DNA from: Fidelibacterota bacterium
GTDB taxonomy: Bacteria > Fidelibacterota > Marinisomatia > Marinisomatales > TCS55
Direction of reading: 5' to 3'
DNA: 40,941 bases
Assembly (NCBI GenBank): GCA_014382015.1
Contig: JACNKN010000063.1
Span: 1 to 40,941 of the forward strand
In this document: positions 31,458-39,681 of the stretch, one piece after another
Layout: every line of letters begins with the position of its first letter
Numbering within the stretch: position 1 is the first letter of the stretch
The notes under the pieces: model-generated
The model's input: only the letters and a program-made list of their open reading frames with translations
Database searches by the model: none
Told to the model about the DNA's origin: nothing
Position numbers and translations under genes: made by a program

Positions 31458-33089
31458 TTACTCCACAGCAAACTTTGGAGGATACTGCTTATGCCAGCCC
31501 GTGGCACCCTGATAAGCATTCGCCACTGCCAGAACATTCCCATCTTCGTACAGATTTCCGATAAAACTAATGCTTGTGGGACTACCTTTTTCATTAAACC
31601 CATTGGGTACGACGACACATGGATGCCCGGTCAAATTAGTCCGCAGCAAATTATCCCCAAAAAAGGATGGCACCACATACACATCTACCGTTACCATCAG
31701 TTCAGCCATTTTCTGGTTAAGCAACGTGCGGGCTCTGTTGGCATTGATATATTCTACCGCCGGAATAAATCGTGCCTCCCGAAATACATTGGGCCAGGCA
31801 TTTTTAATCTGTCGTACCAATTCATCATCCCGGTTAGAGCGGGTCAATTCATCGAAGGCCGCTGCAGCTTCCGCCGAGAGAATAAACGAAAGCGCTTCCG
31901 TCGGGAATTCAGGCAGTTCAATCGGTACTAACTCAAGCCCCAAGGATTTTAAGACATCAAGGCTTTTCCTGTCATTTTCTGAAATTGTGGAGTCCTCGAA
32001 GGCAGAAGCAATATAGCCCACACGGAGGTTTTTAAATTTTTGTTTGGACGGATAACGAAAGGGTACATCCACGACGGAACGGTCCATTTCATCAGAGCCA
32101 CGAATGGAATTGAATACGATGGCAGCCCCTTCTACCGAGCGTGTTATGGGACCCAATTTATCCATGGTCCAACTCAAGGCCATTGCACCGGCACGACTCA
32201 CTGTTCCAAATGATGGGCGGAGCCCTGTAACGCCATTTCGTGTGGCTGGAGAAACTATCGACCCCCAGGTTTCCGAGCCGATAGCAAAGCCCACCAAACC
32301 GGCAGCGGTGGCCGAGCCGGGACCGGCCGAGGAGCCACTGGAACCTTGCTTTGTATTCCATGGATTCCTGGTCTTGCCCCCATACCAAACATCGCCCCAG
32401 GCTAAGGCGCCTAAAGTCAATTTAGCTACCAGAATAGCCCCCGCTTCTTCCAGTTTTTCTACAACCGCGGCTTTTTCATTTAACACTTGATTTTTGGATG
32501 AGGCTGCACCCCATGTTGTTTTATATCCGGGAACTGCGAGTAAATCTTTGGCGCCCCAAGGAATACCGTGAAGCGGTCCACGGTATTTTCCTCGAGCAAT
32601 CTCCCTATCCGCTTTGCGTGCCTGCTTGATGGCTAGCTCTTCAGTCAGGGTAATCACACATTCCAGTTCCGGGCCATGGCGTTTCAGGCGCGCAAGGTAC
32701 ATCCGGGTTAATTCTTCTGAAGTAACTTGTTTGGTGCGAATCAAATAGGCTAGTTGAGGCACAGTCATAAAGGCGCATTGTTCAATATTCTCCGGTCTGA
32801 CTGTCACTACATCACTAAAGTCATATCGATCCTCGCCCCTTGGCAGATTCATCCCGGCGGGAAAGGGATTATAAAAAAGTGGGAATCCTACATGATTTGA
32901 GAGATCAATCGAACGAAGTGCCTCATATTGGTATAGATGCTCCTGCGCTCCTTCCAAAAGTGAATCCCGTTCGGCGGCGGTAAAGTCTAAGCCAAAAATT
33001 TTCTCGGCTGAAGCTATATCACCGAGCGTCATTTCCTTCTTAGCACATCCGGCTAATACTAAAATAATAATCAAAATAATCTTTTTCAT
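31458..33089 (-). CDS. Amidase-signature family lipoprotein
   Basis: A 543-residue lipoprotein (lipobox LAGC, Cys15). The amidase-signature core has the Ser-cisSer-Lys triad: Lys181 in IPWGAKDLLAV, cis-Ser at about 253 in GSSGSSAGPG, and the nucleophile Ser277 in GSETWGSIVSPA. The pattern differs slightly from the usual G-G-S-I-R (here W-G-S-I-V). The N-terminal 100 residues (DIASAEKIFGLDF and on) form an extra region also found in long periplasmic amidases. The likely role is hydrolysis of amides or peptide-like substrates in the periplasm. It is divergently oriented to the M20 peptidase gene with only 55 bp between them. RBS AGAGGC. Confidence 0.87.
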   Translation of the reverse strand: MKKIILIIILVLAGCAKKEMTLGDIASAEKIFGLDFTAAERDSLLEGAQEHLYQYEALRSIDLSNHVGFPLFYNPFPAGMNLPRGEDRYDFSDVVTVRPENIEQCAFMTVPQLAYLIRTKQVTSEELTRMYLARLKRHGPELECVITLTEELAIKQARKADREIARGKYRGPLHGIPWGAKDLLAVPGYKTTWGAASSKNQVLNEKAAVVEKLEEAGAILVAKLTLGALAWGDVWYGGKTRNPWNTKQGSSGSSAGPGSATAAGLVGFAIGSETWGSIVSPATRNGVTGLRPSFGTVSRAGAMALSWTMDKLGPITRSVEGAAIVFNSIRGSDEMDRSVVDVPFRYPSKQKFKNLRVGYIASAFEDSTISENDRKSLDVLKSLGLELVPIELPEFPTEALSFILSAEAAAAFDELTRSNRDDELVRQIKNAWPNVFREARFIPAVEYINANRARTLLNQKMAELMVTVDVYVVPSFFGDNLLRTNLTGHPCVVVPNGFNEKGSPTSISFIGNLYEDGNVLAVANAYQGATGWHKQYPPKFAVE

Positions 33090-33144
33090 GGAAATGCCTC
33101 TTTAAGAAATTATCGTAATTAGAAATACCTACAAATCTAAGGGT

Positions 33145-34395
33145 TTGCGGCAGAATTATCTCTTAGAATCTACCCACGAGCTAATCTATATTCATGACCA
33201 CCAAGCCGTTGCATCTATTTTCCAATCACATTTACCTTCCGCACAGTATGAGGCAGGAAAATTGCAAGATCAATTGATTCAATATTTGACAGAATTGGTG
33301 AAAATTAATTCCGTGAACCCAGACCTGACGCCTTATGGACAAGGTGAGCGTGAGATTGGGGAATATGTTCATGGTCATTTCCAAGGGTTGGGTATCCCAT
33401 CTGAGGTTCATACCATTACCGAAGACCGATGCAACACCACTGCTTTTATCCGTGGGAATAATCCTGATAAAATTTTACTCATGAACGGTCACTTGGATAC
33501 AGTAGGGATTGAAGGAATGGATGATCCATTCACCATTATGAGAGATGGGGATAAACTTTATGGCCGGGGTACATACGATATGCTGGCGGGCTGCGCTATT
33601 CAAATGGGGTTGGCAAACTATTTTTCAAAAAATAAGAGTCCCATTTCTTTGGCATTCACTTTTGTAGCTGATGAAGAAAATTTAAGTTTAGGTATGGAGC
33701 ACCTGTTGAAACATTTCTTACCTACACTTTCAGCCCTGCCATTTTTAGGGATATTCATGGAGCCCACGGAGGAAGCCATCGGTATCAGCCATAAAGGATA
33801 CACTTGGTTTGAAATTAATATTGAAGGTTTGGCGGCCCATGGCAGTCGACCGGAAGAAGGAATAAATGCCATTTTCCCACTCTCATCTGCCCTGAAAGAA
33901 TTGGAAAAAATCAGTGACGAACTTGCTCAAGAGGACCCCCACGCTTACCTGGGTAAAGCCACACTACATCCCGGGATGATTTCCGGCGGAACAGCCCAAA
34001 GCGTCATCGCCGCTCAATCAACTCTCAACTGGGAAAGACGAACTTTACCGGGGGAATCCCAAGAAAAATTGGATGGAGAATTAAATCGTGTCATTGAAGC
34101 GGTGAAAAATGCGTCGGGGAATCATCATGTAAGGGGCCGGCAAGTATATCACCGTCCACCCAACGAAGTTAAGGACGATCTATTAATCCAAAAACTGCAA
34201 AAGGCTGCTGGCGGAAAGCGTTATAATGGTATGTCTTACTGGGCCGATTCTGCATTAGCCACCCGAGCCGGAATCCCCTCTATTCTATTTGGGCCTGCGG
34301 GGCATGGAGCTCATGCCATTAATGAATGGGTGAGTGAAAAAAGTTTGAACAATTGTTATGAAGCAATGAAAAATTTTATATTAAGCTTCGATTAA
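33145..34395 (+). CDS. M20-family (ArgE/DapE-like) peptidase/deacylase
   Basis: A 416-residue cytosolic-type M20 enzyme without a signal peptide. Motifs: NGHLDTVG (His116, Asp118), GRGTYDMLAG (Asp145), ADEEN (Glu177 and Glu178), FMEPTEE (Glu206) and GHGAHAINEW (His390), plus KINSVNPDL at the N-terminus as in ArgE/DapE/ACY1. It would deacylate N-acyl amino acids or cleave dipeptides. The start is uncertain: I use the TTG at 33145 with AAGGG upstream, and no ATG lies before the catalytic region. The stop is 2 bp before the amidase ATG, so the two are co-transcribed and probably act in one amide or peptide pathway. Confidence 0.85.
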   Translation: MRQNYLLESTHELIYIHDHQAVASIFQSHLPSAQYEAGKLQDQLIQYLTELVKINSVNPDLTPYGQGEREIGEYVHGHFQGLGIPSEVHTITEDRCNTTAFIRGNNPDKILLMNGHLDTVGIEGMDDPFTIMRDGDKLYGRGTYDMLAGCAIQMGLANYFSKNKSPISLAFTFVADEENLSLGMEHLLKHFLPTLSALPFLGIFMEPTEEAIGISHKGYTWFEINIEGLAAHGSRPEEGINAIFPLSSALKELEKISDELAQEDPHAYLGKATLHPGMISGGTAQSVIAAQSTLNWERRTLPGESQEKLDGELNRVIEAVKNASGNHHVRGRQVYHRPPNEVKDDLLIQKLQKAAGGKRYNGMSYWADSALATRAGIPSILFGPAGHGAHAINEWVSEKSLNNCYEAMKNFILSFD

Positions 34396-34397
34396 AT

Positions 34398-35840
34398 ATG
34401 CTCAAATCCGCCACTCAAATTTTAGCTTCCATTCGAAAAGGTGACCTTTCATCTGTCGAAGTTTTGACAGAACACCTAAATCGCATCGACCAAATTAATC
34501 CCAATATTAATGCAGTGGTTCAACTGGATGTGGACCGTGCTATGAAAAGGGCCAAAATAGCGGATGAGGCTACTGCAAAAGGGGAATCCTGGGGACCGCT
34601 ACATGGGCTACCCATTACGGTGAAGGATGCATTTGAGGTTGAAGGTATAATTTCTACCGGCGGCGCCCCAGTGTGGAAGGACTATATTCCCAAAGCCAAT
34701 GCAGAAGCTGTGGAAAAATTGGTGGATGCAGGCGCGATTATTTTCGGGAAAACAAACGTTCCTTTATTTTCCGGGGATGTTCAGGCTTTTAATGATATTT
34801 ACGGTACAACCAACAATCCCTGGGATATAACCAAAACTTCGGGGGGATCTTCCGGAGGCGCAGCTGCAGCAGTGGCCAGCGGTATGTCCCCCGTTGAACT
34901 GGGGAGTGATATTGGCGGTTCTATTCGTACTCCAGCCCATTTTTGTGGTGTTTTCGGTCATAAGCCCACCCACGGGATTATCCCTATGATCGGCCATCTG
35001 CCACCTCCACCCGGAGCCACTGCGGGCGAGGATACGTTAGCGGTTGTGGGTCCACTTGCTCGCTCAGCAGAAGACCTTGAACTCATGATGAATGTGTTAG
35101 CGGGGCCTAATAAAAGCCTTTCCAAAGGATGGCACTTAAAACTGCCGCCAGCCCGCCATAAAAAATTATCGGACTTTAAAATCGGACTTTGGCTGGATGA
35201 TCCTTATTGCCCTGTGGATGAAGAAACGGTTAACCTTATTCAAAATACTGTGGATCAAGTGGACAAAACCGGTGCAACTGTAAACGATATGCAACCAGAC
35301 TTTTCTTTAGAAATGAACGACATTATTTATGGCCAGTTATTGGCCCCGGTCATGGCGACTGGATTTCCAAAAAAAGTGATTGAAAGAATGAAAGATGAAT
35401 TATCGAATTTGCATTCAACTGATCAATCTCCGCGATCACATCAAATTCGAAATTCTCTTATTTCACATAAAGATTGGTTGTCCGCCAATGGGAAACGCCA
35501 TCAGATTAAACAGAAATGGGCAGACTACTTCAATGATTTAGATGTGATTTTATGCCCCACAACTATTCGACCTGCTTTTGACCATGATCATCAACCCGAC
35601 TTTCATTCACGGAGAATAGACGTAAATGGTAAAAAGCGACATTACACAGATCTCTTTATCTGGGCAGGGCTCGCCAGCACCGCCCAACTGCCCTCCACGA
35701 ATGTGCCTATTGGATTTTCAAAAAATGGGCCGCCCATAGGTATGCAGGTAATCGGTCCTTATTTGGAAGACTGGATTACCATCGAATTCGCAAAACAGAT
35801 AAGTGAAATCACCGGTGGGTTCCCATCTCCTCCCGATTAA
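34398..35840 (+). CDS. Amidase-signature family amidase
   Basis: A 480-residue amidase. Visible: PLHGLPITVKDAFEVEGI with Lys76, KTSGGSSGGAAAAVASGM with cis-Ser at 151/152, and GSDIGGSIRTPAHFCG with nucleophile Ser175, all canonical amidase-signature residues. There is no signal peptide, so it is cytosolic. It follows the M20 gene by 2 bp (TAA-at-ATG), probably by translational coupling, since no Shine-Dalgarno is visible. The pair could degrade N-acylated or amidated amino acids; substrate unknown. Downstream is the regulated promoter of the permease-selenoprotein pair. Confidence 0.93.
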   Translation: MLKSATQILASIRKGDLSSVEVLTEHLNRIDQINPNINAVVQLDVDRAMKRAKIADEATAKGESWGPLHGLPITVKDAFEVEGIISTGGAPVWKDYIPKANAEAVEKLVDAGAIIFGKTNVPLFSGDVQAFNDIYGTTNNPWDITKTSGGSSGGAAAAVASGMSPVELGSDIGGSIRTPAHFCGVFGHKPTHGIIPMIGHLPPPPGATAGEDTLAVVGPLARSAEDLELMMNVLAGPNKSLSKGWHLKLPPARHKKLSDFKIGLWLDDPYCPVDEETVNLIQNTVDQVDKTGATVNDMQPDFSLEMNDIIYGQLLAPVMATGFPKKVIERMKDELSNLHSTDQSPRSHQIRNSLISHKDWLSANGKRHQIKQKWADYFNDLDVILCPTTIRPAFDHDHQPDFHSRRIDVNGKKRHYTDLFIWAGLASTAQLPSTNVPIGFSKNGPPIGMQVIGPYLEDWITIEFAKQISEITGGFPSPPD

Positions 35841-35856
35841 TTTTTCCCTGAGATGA

Positions 35857-35894
35857 TGTCAAACTTGACACATCTATCACGCCACCCCTATCTT
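35857..35894 (+). promoter_or_regulatory. Promoter with overlapping TGTCAA-AC-TTGACA palindrome
   Basis: A perfect 14-nt palindrome (35857-35870) has its right half equal to a consensus -35 (TTGACA, 35865-35870). A TATCTT -10-like element follows at 35889-35894 (18-bp spacing). Transcription should start about 6 nt beyond, within roughly 6 bp of the permease ATG at 35906, which lacks a Shine-Dalgarno. Hence the mRNA may be leaderless. The palindrome fits a repressor site that blocks RNA polymerase; the regulator is unknown. Confidence 0.5.
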
Positions 35895-35905
35895 CGCCCT
35901 CTTCT

Positions 35906-37249
35906 ATGGCAACCTTAAAACGCGATCTGGGTAAACTTTCCGGCTACGCTACCATTATTGGCATTTTGGTGGGTGCAGGAATATTCCGCGTCACTGGTGA
36001 GGCCGGTGCTGTGGCTGGATCGGCTGTCCCCTGGGCCTATTTGCTATTTGCACCTATCATTATTTGTACAGCGCTCACATACAGTGTGTTTATTTCAACC
36101 CCATTGGGGAATCGACCCGGTGGTGCATATATTCATATTTCCAGAACCTTTAAAAATTATTACCTTGGATTTATTGCCATGTGGATGAAATTAATAGCCT
36201 TTCTTGGGGCCCTTGCATTCATGTCCACAAGTTTTGGTGAATATCTTACTTTCTTTTACCCAACAGCAGACCCAAGAATGTGGGCAACCATTGCGCTCAT
36301 CTTTTTCTATAGTATTAATATGATAGGAATTAAATATTACGGTCACATCCAAACGTTCATGTTAGGTATTCTTATGATCAGCATATTGGTTTTGGTTATT
36401 CCCGGATTATTCGCAGTTGATATGAAGTTTTACGATCCCATTCTTCCCAAGGGATTTAGTGGTTTACTGGCGGCTATGCCCATGCTCTTTTTTAGTTATG
36501 CAGGATTTGAAACTTTATCCCAAGTGGCGGGAGAGACTAAAAATCCAACAAAAACGCTTCCCCTGATATTTATTCGCGGTGTATTAATATCAGTTGTTAT
36601 TTTTTTCCTCATGTCTTTTGTCGCATTCGGTGTTTTGCCTGCAGAAACCTTGGCATCATCCCAATCGGCCATGGCAGATGCTGCCGGTGTCTATTTACCA
36701 TCCTGGGGATCGGGGATTGTGGCTATTGGCGCTATGAGCGCTTTTCTCACCAGTATCAATGGGTCTATTCTTGTCCCTTCCAGAATGTTTTTTGTTTTTA
36801 GCGAAGATCGTCTTTTGCCACCGATCCTTTCAAAAGTACATCCAACCTGGCGCACTCCCCACGTAAGTTTGATTATTAGTGCTGTGATTTGTATTGGACT
36901 TATTTGGTCAAAATCAGCAATATTTCTACTAAATACAGGATTGGTTGGAATATTCATTATTTATTTGATTCAGGGTGTTGCATTAATTTGCCTTCCTTAT
37001 GTGAACCCATCTCTTTATGCGTCCGCTAAATTTAAACCACCCATTCCAATCCTTTGGTTTATGGGCGGGGTGGTTATTCTGACAATGGGATATTTTATAA
37101 TCATCACATTGCCAAATGTCTTTCTTTGGGTCCTTATCGGAGGACTCATTGGAACGGGGATCTATTGGGTTGGGCGTTCACTGGGGAAAAAAGAAGGATT
37201 TGATTATGATGCGAGAATGAATCAAGACTTTCTTGAGGAAATGGAATAA
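35906..37249 (+). CDS. APC-superfamily amino acid permease
   Basis: A 447-residue integral membrane protein with about 12 hydrophobic helices. The N-terminal segment (GYATIIGILVGAGIFRVTGE) carries the G-x-G-I-F motif of the APC fold that binds the amino-acid carboxylate. Further family features: MPMLFFSYAGFETLSQVAGE and TKNPTKTLP at about residues 190-215, the conserved amphipathic region after TM6. It is not an MFS or NSS protein. The transported amino acid cannot be told. No Shine-Dalgarno precedes the ATG, fitting a leaderless transcript from the promoter at 35865-35894. Its stop is 2 bp before the AhpD-like gene, so the two form an operon. Confidence 0.9.
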   Translation: MATLKRDLGKLSGYATIIGILVGAGIFRVTGEAGAVAGSAVPWAYLLFAPIIICTALTYSVFISTPLGNRPGGAYIHISRTFKNYYLGFIAMWMKLIAFLGALAFMSTSFGEYLTFFYPTADPRMWATIALIFFYSINMIGIKYYGHIQTFMLGILMISILVLVIPGLFAVDMKFYDPILPKGFSGLLAAMPMLFFSYAGFETLSQVAGETKNPTKTLPLIFIRGVLISVVIFFLMSFVAFGVLPAETLASSQSAMADAAGVYLPSWGSGIVAIGAMSAFLTSINGSILVPSRMFFVFSEDRLLPPILSKVHPTWRTPHVSLIISAVICIGLIWSKSAIFLLNTGLVGIFIIYLIQGVALICLPYVNPSLYASAKFKPPIPILWFMGGVVILTMGYFIIITLPNVFLWVLIGGLIGTGIYWVGRSLGKKEGFDYDARMNQDFLEEME

Positions 37250-37251
37250 CA

Positions 37252-37797
37252 ATGACTTATATAAAAATAATTAATCCTAAAGATGCAGATGGAATAGTAA
37301 AAAATGAATACGAAAAAGGTATCCGTCGTTCGGGACGGGTATTTAATATTTTAAAAATTATGAGTCGGAGTCCTGCCGCCCTGAAAGATTCAATGAGGTT
37401 ATATTTGACAATAATGTATGGCCCTTCGGAGTTATCCCGTGCCCAGAGAGAAATGCTGGCCACAGTCGTTTCCCGTGTAAATCATTGTCATTACTGAACG
37501 GAAGCCCATGGGGACGACTTCCGGGATGAAGTCCAGAATGATCAATTGGCGAAACACATAAAACATGATTGGCGGAAAGCAGACCTTCCTAAAATAGACA
37601 TTGCATTATGTACATGGGGAGAGAAACTTACCCGAGTCCCAGGTGATATGTCTCAACAGGATGTGGTGGAATTGGAGAAAATCGGCATTTCACAAGAGGC
37701 TATAAGTGATGCGGCCCAGGTTGTGGGTTATTTTAATTATATTAACAGAATTGCAGATGGATTGGGTGTTGACCTGGAGCCGGAAATGGAAAAATGA
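37252..37797 (+). CDS. AhpD/CMD-family peroxidase-related selenoprotein (UGA = Sec82)
   Basis: Read as one gene, 37252-37797 encodes 181 residues of the AhpD-like carboxymuconolactone-decarboxylase superfamily, peroxidase-related subgroup. Evidence includes RVFNILKIMSRSPAALKDSM, MYGPSELSRAQREMLATVVS and the tail FNYINRIADGLGVDLE. The redox motif, normally C-x-x-C, reads Asn-His-Cys79-His-Tyr-UGA82-Thr-Glu-Ala-His86-Gly. The only in-frame stop sits exactly where the second, peroxidatic or resolving Cys belongs, and homology continues for 99 codons. A SECIS-like hairpin follows at 37516-37533. AhpD-like and CMD-domain selenoproteins are known from marine metagenomes. Role: thiol/selenol-based peroxide or other redox chemistry, cytosolic. 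Alternatives are a nonsense mutation or sequencing error, which would make it a pseudogene. It follows the permease by 2 bp. Confidence 0.8.
37495..37540 (+). promoter_or_regulatory. UGA codon and candidate bacterial SECIS element
   Basis: After the UGA (37495-37497) a hairpin forms with stem GACTTC (37516-37521) and GAAGTC (37528-37533) and the six-base apical loop CGGGAT (37522-37527). The loop starts 24 nt after the UGA, within the 16-37 nt window used for bacterial SECIS elements, and has a G in its first two positions. A weaker outer pairing CAT/ATG (37507-37509 with 37538-37540) extends it across an internal loop. A competing stem CGGAAG/CTTCCG (37499-37504 and 37518-37523) also exists. 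The structure was found by eye, not by folding. Confidence 0.6.
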
Positions 37798-37836
37798 ATT
37801 TAGTTAGAGACTTCCCAAATTATCGGAATTGGGTCT

Positions 37837-37980
37837 CTACCTTGATTTTCGATTCCAAGAATAATATGCAGGCAGGCCAAGAAAGGTAAGCCCTAACCCC
37901 ATCATAGATTGGGTGGGAGACGACGCCGTTTTTGCTGATCGCCCGGGAGAAACATCACCACCATTCCCTGAATTATCCCA
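37837..37980 (-). pseudogene. Possible C-terminal fragment of an APC-type transporter
   Basis: A 47-residue open frame on the minus strand ends MMGLGLTFLGLPAYYSWNRK followed by SR and TAG at 37837-37839. The hydrophobic stretch and basic end look like the last helix of LAT/APC amino-acid transporters, where a G-L-P-x-Y-x-x-W segment is common. No upstream part is present because an in-frame TAA lies at 37981-37983. This may be a decayed transporter remnant; chance resemblance cannot be excluded. Nothing else is recognised in 37798-38154. Confidence 0.3.
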
Positions 37981-38154
37981 TTACAAACAGGGGGATTCGC
38001 TAAATCATCCTCTGTTTTCCCTCTGTTGGAAATGACAATAAACATTTAGGTTTAAATTCATATTTTTTGAGTAATTATAAAATTATTTGATTAACAAAAT
38101 ACTTAGAAAAATCATAATTTTCCTGTGCAATTAGTTAACGATTAAGGACTACTT

Positions 38155-38349
38155 ATGAACAAAGACTTTAATGAATTCAGTTTTTTAAGAATATTGCGGT
38201 TTGTGTTTTATACACTATCAGCAATTGCAACTTATTTCGCCGGCGCTGAATTAAATAGTAATAACTTAAAACTTGCGGCTATTTTTCTAGTGGTTAGCGG
38301 CATATTAGGTATTATCAGAAACCTCCAGCGCCTGTCAAATAAGTCATAG
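38155..38349 (+). CDS. Small two-helix membrane protein, hypothetical
   Basis: A 64-residue protein with two hydrophobic segments (ILRFVFYTLSAIATYFAGAE and LKLAAIFLVVSGILGII), separated by a short polar turn (LNSNN), and a basic C-terminus (RNLQRLSNKS). AAGGA lies 8 nt upstream of the ATG. Family not recognised. A 10-bp stem-loop after the stop (38352-38391) may end the transcript. Confidence 0.6.
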   Translation: MNKDFNEFSFLRILRFVFYTLSAIATYFAGAELNSNNLKLAAIFLVVSGILGIIRNLQRLSNKS

Positions 38350-38351
38350 TA

Positions 38352-38391
38352 TATGTAAGGAAGTCCCGACTTATCGCGGTGTCCTTACATA
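38352..38391 (+). terminator. Stem-loop after small membrane protein gene
   Basis: TATGTAAGGA (38352-38361) pairs perfectly with TCCTTACATA (38382-38391) around a 20-nt loop, starting 2 bp after the stop codon. It is followed by A/T-rich sequence but no continuous U-run. It may be a terminator or a 3'-end stabiliser. Confidence 0.45.
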
Positions 38392-38410
38392 AACAAAATT
38401 CCCATTTTTC

Positions 38411-38426
38411 TGTGACTTCTATCACA
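38411..38426. promoter_or_regulatory. CRP/FNR-family operator (TGTGA-N6-TCACA)
   Basis: TGTGA (38411-38415), six bases, then TCACA (38422-38426) is the exact consensus palindrome of CRP-type regulators. A TATAAT lies at 38458-38463, so the site centre is about 51 bp upstream of the expected transcription start. The gene after it is the lipoprotein at 38485. The regulator itself is not in the window. Confidence 0.55.
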
Positions 38427-38457
38427 AGCATATGTGGTAATAAATGTGTAATTTAAC

Positions 38458-38463
38458 TATAAT
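38458..38463 (+). promoter_or_regulatory. -10 box (TATAAT) of lipoprotein gene
   Basis: A perfect TATAAT, 21 bp before the lipoprotein ATG. The -35 at the right spacing (TGGTAA, 38435-38440) is poor, as expected for an activator-dependent promoter with the CRP-type site upstream. Confidence 0.5.
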
Positions 38464-38484
38464 GTCTTCAATTGGAGATTCGTC

Positions 38485-39678
38485 ATGAAAAAATTGATTT
38501 TCTTAGCAGGATTACTTACCCTATCCTTTGGATTATTTTCGTGTGAAAAAGAAAGTGTCCCCGGCGAAGAAATCATGGGCACCTGGTACATGCCCCAGCC
38601 CCTGAACCGCCACACAGCCGGGAGATCTGTCAACGATGTGGGTGGACACAGCCTCAGTGCCTGGAACTATTCCCAAATTGTTACAACAAACTCTGACCAA
38701 GATCTCATCGATCGAATGGCCGAAGCTAAAGGTGCCATTAAATTAAGTGGTGCTGTAAACGAAGATATAAAATATATGCATGGCTGGGTAGATAATAACA
38801 GTGGTCAGGCCGGTGTATCCTTGAGCAACTATAACTGGTATCAATTTGACAAAATGCCAAACGATCCCATGATATCCGCATATATGGATAATTTTTCCCA
38901 TCAATATGTGGATTCGGTTGTGGTAATCTGGAATGATAGTACGGGATCTTATGACACACTATACAATCAACATTATTTTACAGATTATCTCGGCGTCTAT
39001 TATGAGGATGGACAGTATATCGAAATAAATGATGAATTCGATTTTAGCTTTGACGGAAAAGAACTCAAAATACCGACTCAAACTTTTACAATCGATGATG
39101 GTCAAACATTAGATTTTGGCGGTACTTTAACTTATGCCACCATTTTTGTCCCTGCGAATACACCAACAGAGGTATTCAGCCAGGGGGGAGAAACATCCTG
39201 GGATTATGGCACCTGGTCTATTACCATCGAAGACGGTGGGCGGTGGGTGGAAACGTATACTTGGGAAGATCCCTATGGTTCAGATGGATGGAATAATACT
39301 TTCATTGATTCAACCGTCGCTGAATGGGAAGTGAGTGGAGATACCATTTTTGTCACATATCGATTCATAGATGTCTGGTTTTCTGGAAATGATTTTTTCG
39401 GAGCCGGGCAAGGAACATGGCTGTATCAAATTGCTTATACTTTTGAAAAATCGGGTGATAATTTGACTTTAACCAATGAATGGAAATTATGTGATGGTGA
39501 CCCATATTGCCTGGAATGGCATGAATGGGAATTTGGACTAGACCCAGGAAGTCTGGAAGAAATTAAATATGTGTGGACATTAGAATTCAATAAATCACCA
39601 CCGACTCGATCCAAAGAATTTAGAGGACCCTTCCGAACCGTGATTGGAAAGTTCCCGCCTTATAGTTTAATGAAATAA
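38485..39678 (+). CDS. Large hypothetical lipoprotein, lipocalin-like strands
   Basis: A 397-residue lipoprotein (lipobox LFSC, Cys20) with a good RBS (TTGGAGA). The mature protein begins EKESVPGEEIMGTWYMPQPL, a G-T-W motif like the start of lipocalin-type domains common in FCB lipoproteins. It continues rich in Trp, Tyr, Asp and Gly with many predicted beta strands, e.g. YVDSVVVIWNDSTGSYDTLY and WSITIEDGGRWVETYTWED. Two Cys (KLCDGDPYC) could form a disulphide. I cannot name a family. A CRP-type site and TATAAT lie upstream, so expression is probably regulated by nutrient status (inference). A 28-nt palindrome follows the stop. Confidence 0.7.
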   Translation: MKKLIFLAGLLTLSFGLFSCEKESVPGEEIMGTWYMPQPLNRHTAGRSVNDVGGHSLSAWNYSQIVTTNSDQDLIDRMAEAKGAIKLSGAVNEDIKYMHGWVDNNSGQAGVSLSNYNWYQFDKMPNDPMISAYMDNFSHQYVDSVVVIWNDSTGSYDTLYNQHYFTDYLGVYYEDGQYIEINDEFDFSFDGKELKIPTQTFTIDDGQTLDFGGTLTYATIFVPANTPTEVFSQGGETSWDYGTWSITIEDGGRWVETYTWEDPYGSDGWNNTFIDSTVAEWEVSGDTIFVTYRFIDVWFSGNDFFGAGQGTWLYQIAYTFEKSGDNLTLTNEWKLCDGDPYCLEWHEWEFGLDPGSLEEIKYVWTLEFNKSPPTRSKEFRGPFRTVIGKFPPYSLMK

Positions 39679-39681
39679 TTC

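Noticed and set aside
31491-32490. Long open frames on the plus strand opposite the amidase lipoprotein (up to 148 codons)
   Set aside because: The amidase on the minus strand has all catalytic motifs and a signal peptide. The opposite frames are codon-bias shadows without homology.
37499-37523. Stem CGGAAG/CTTCCG right after the UGA as the SECIS element
   Set aside because: Its loop would begin only 7 nt after the UGA, too close for a bacterial SECIS. The GACTTC/GAAGTC hairpin fits better, though the two compete.
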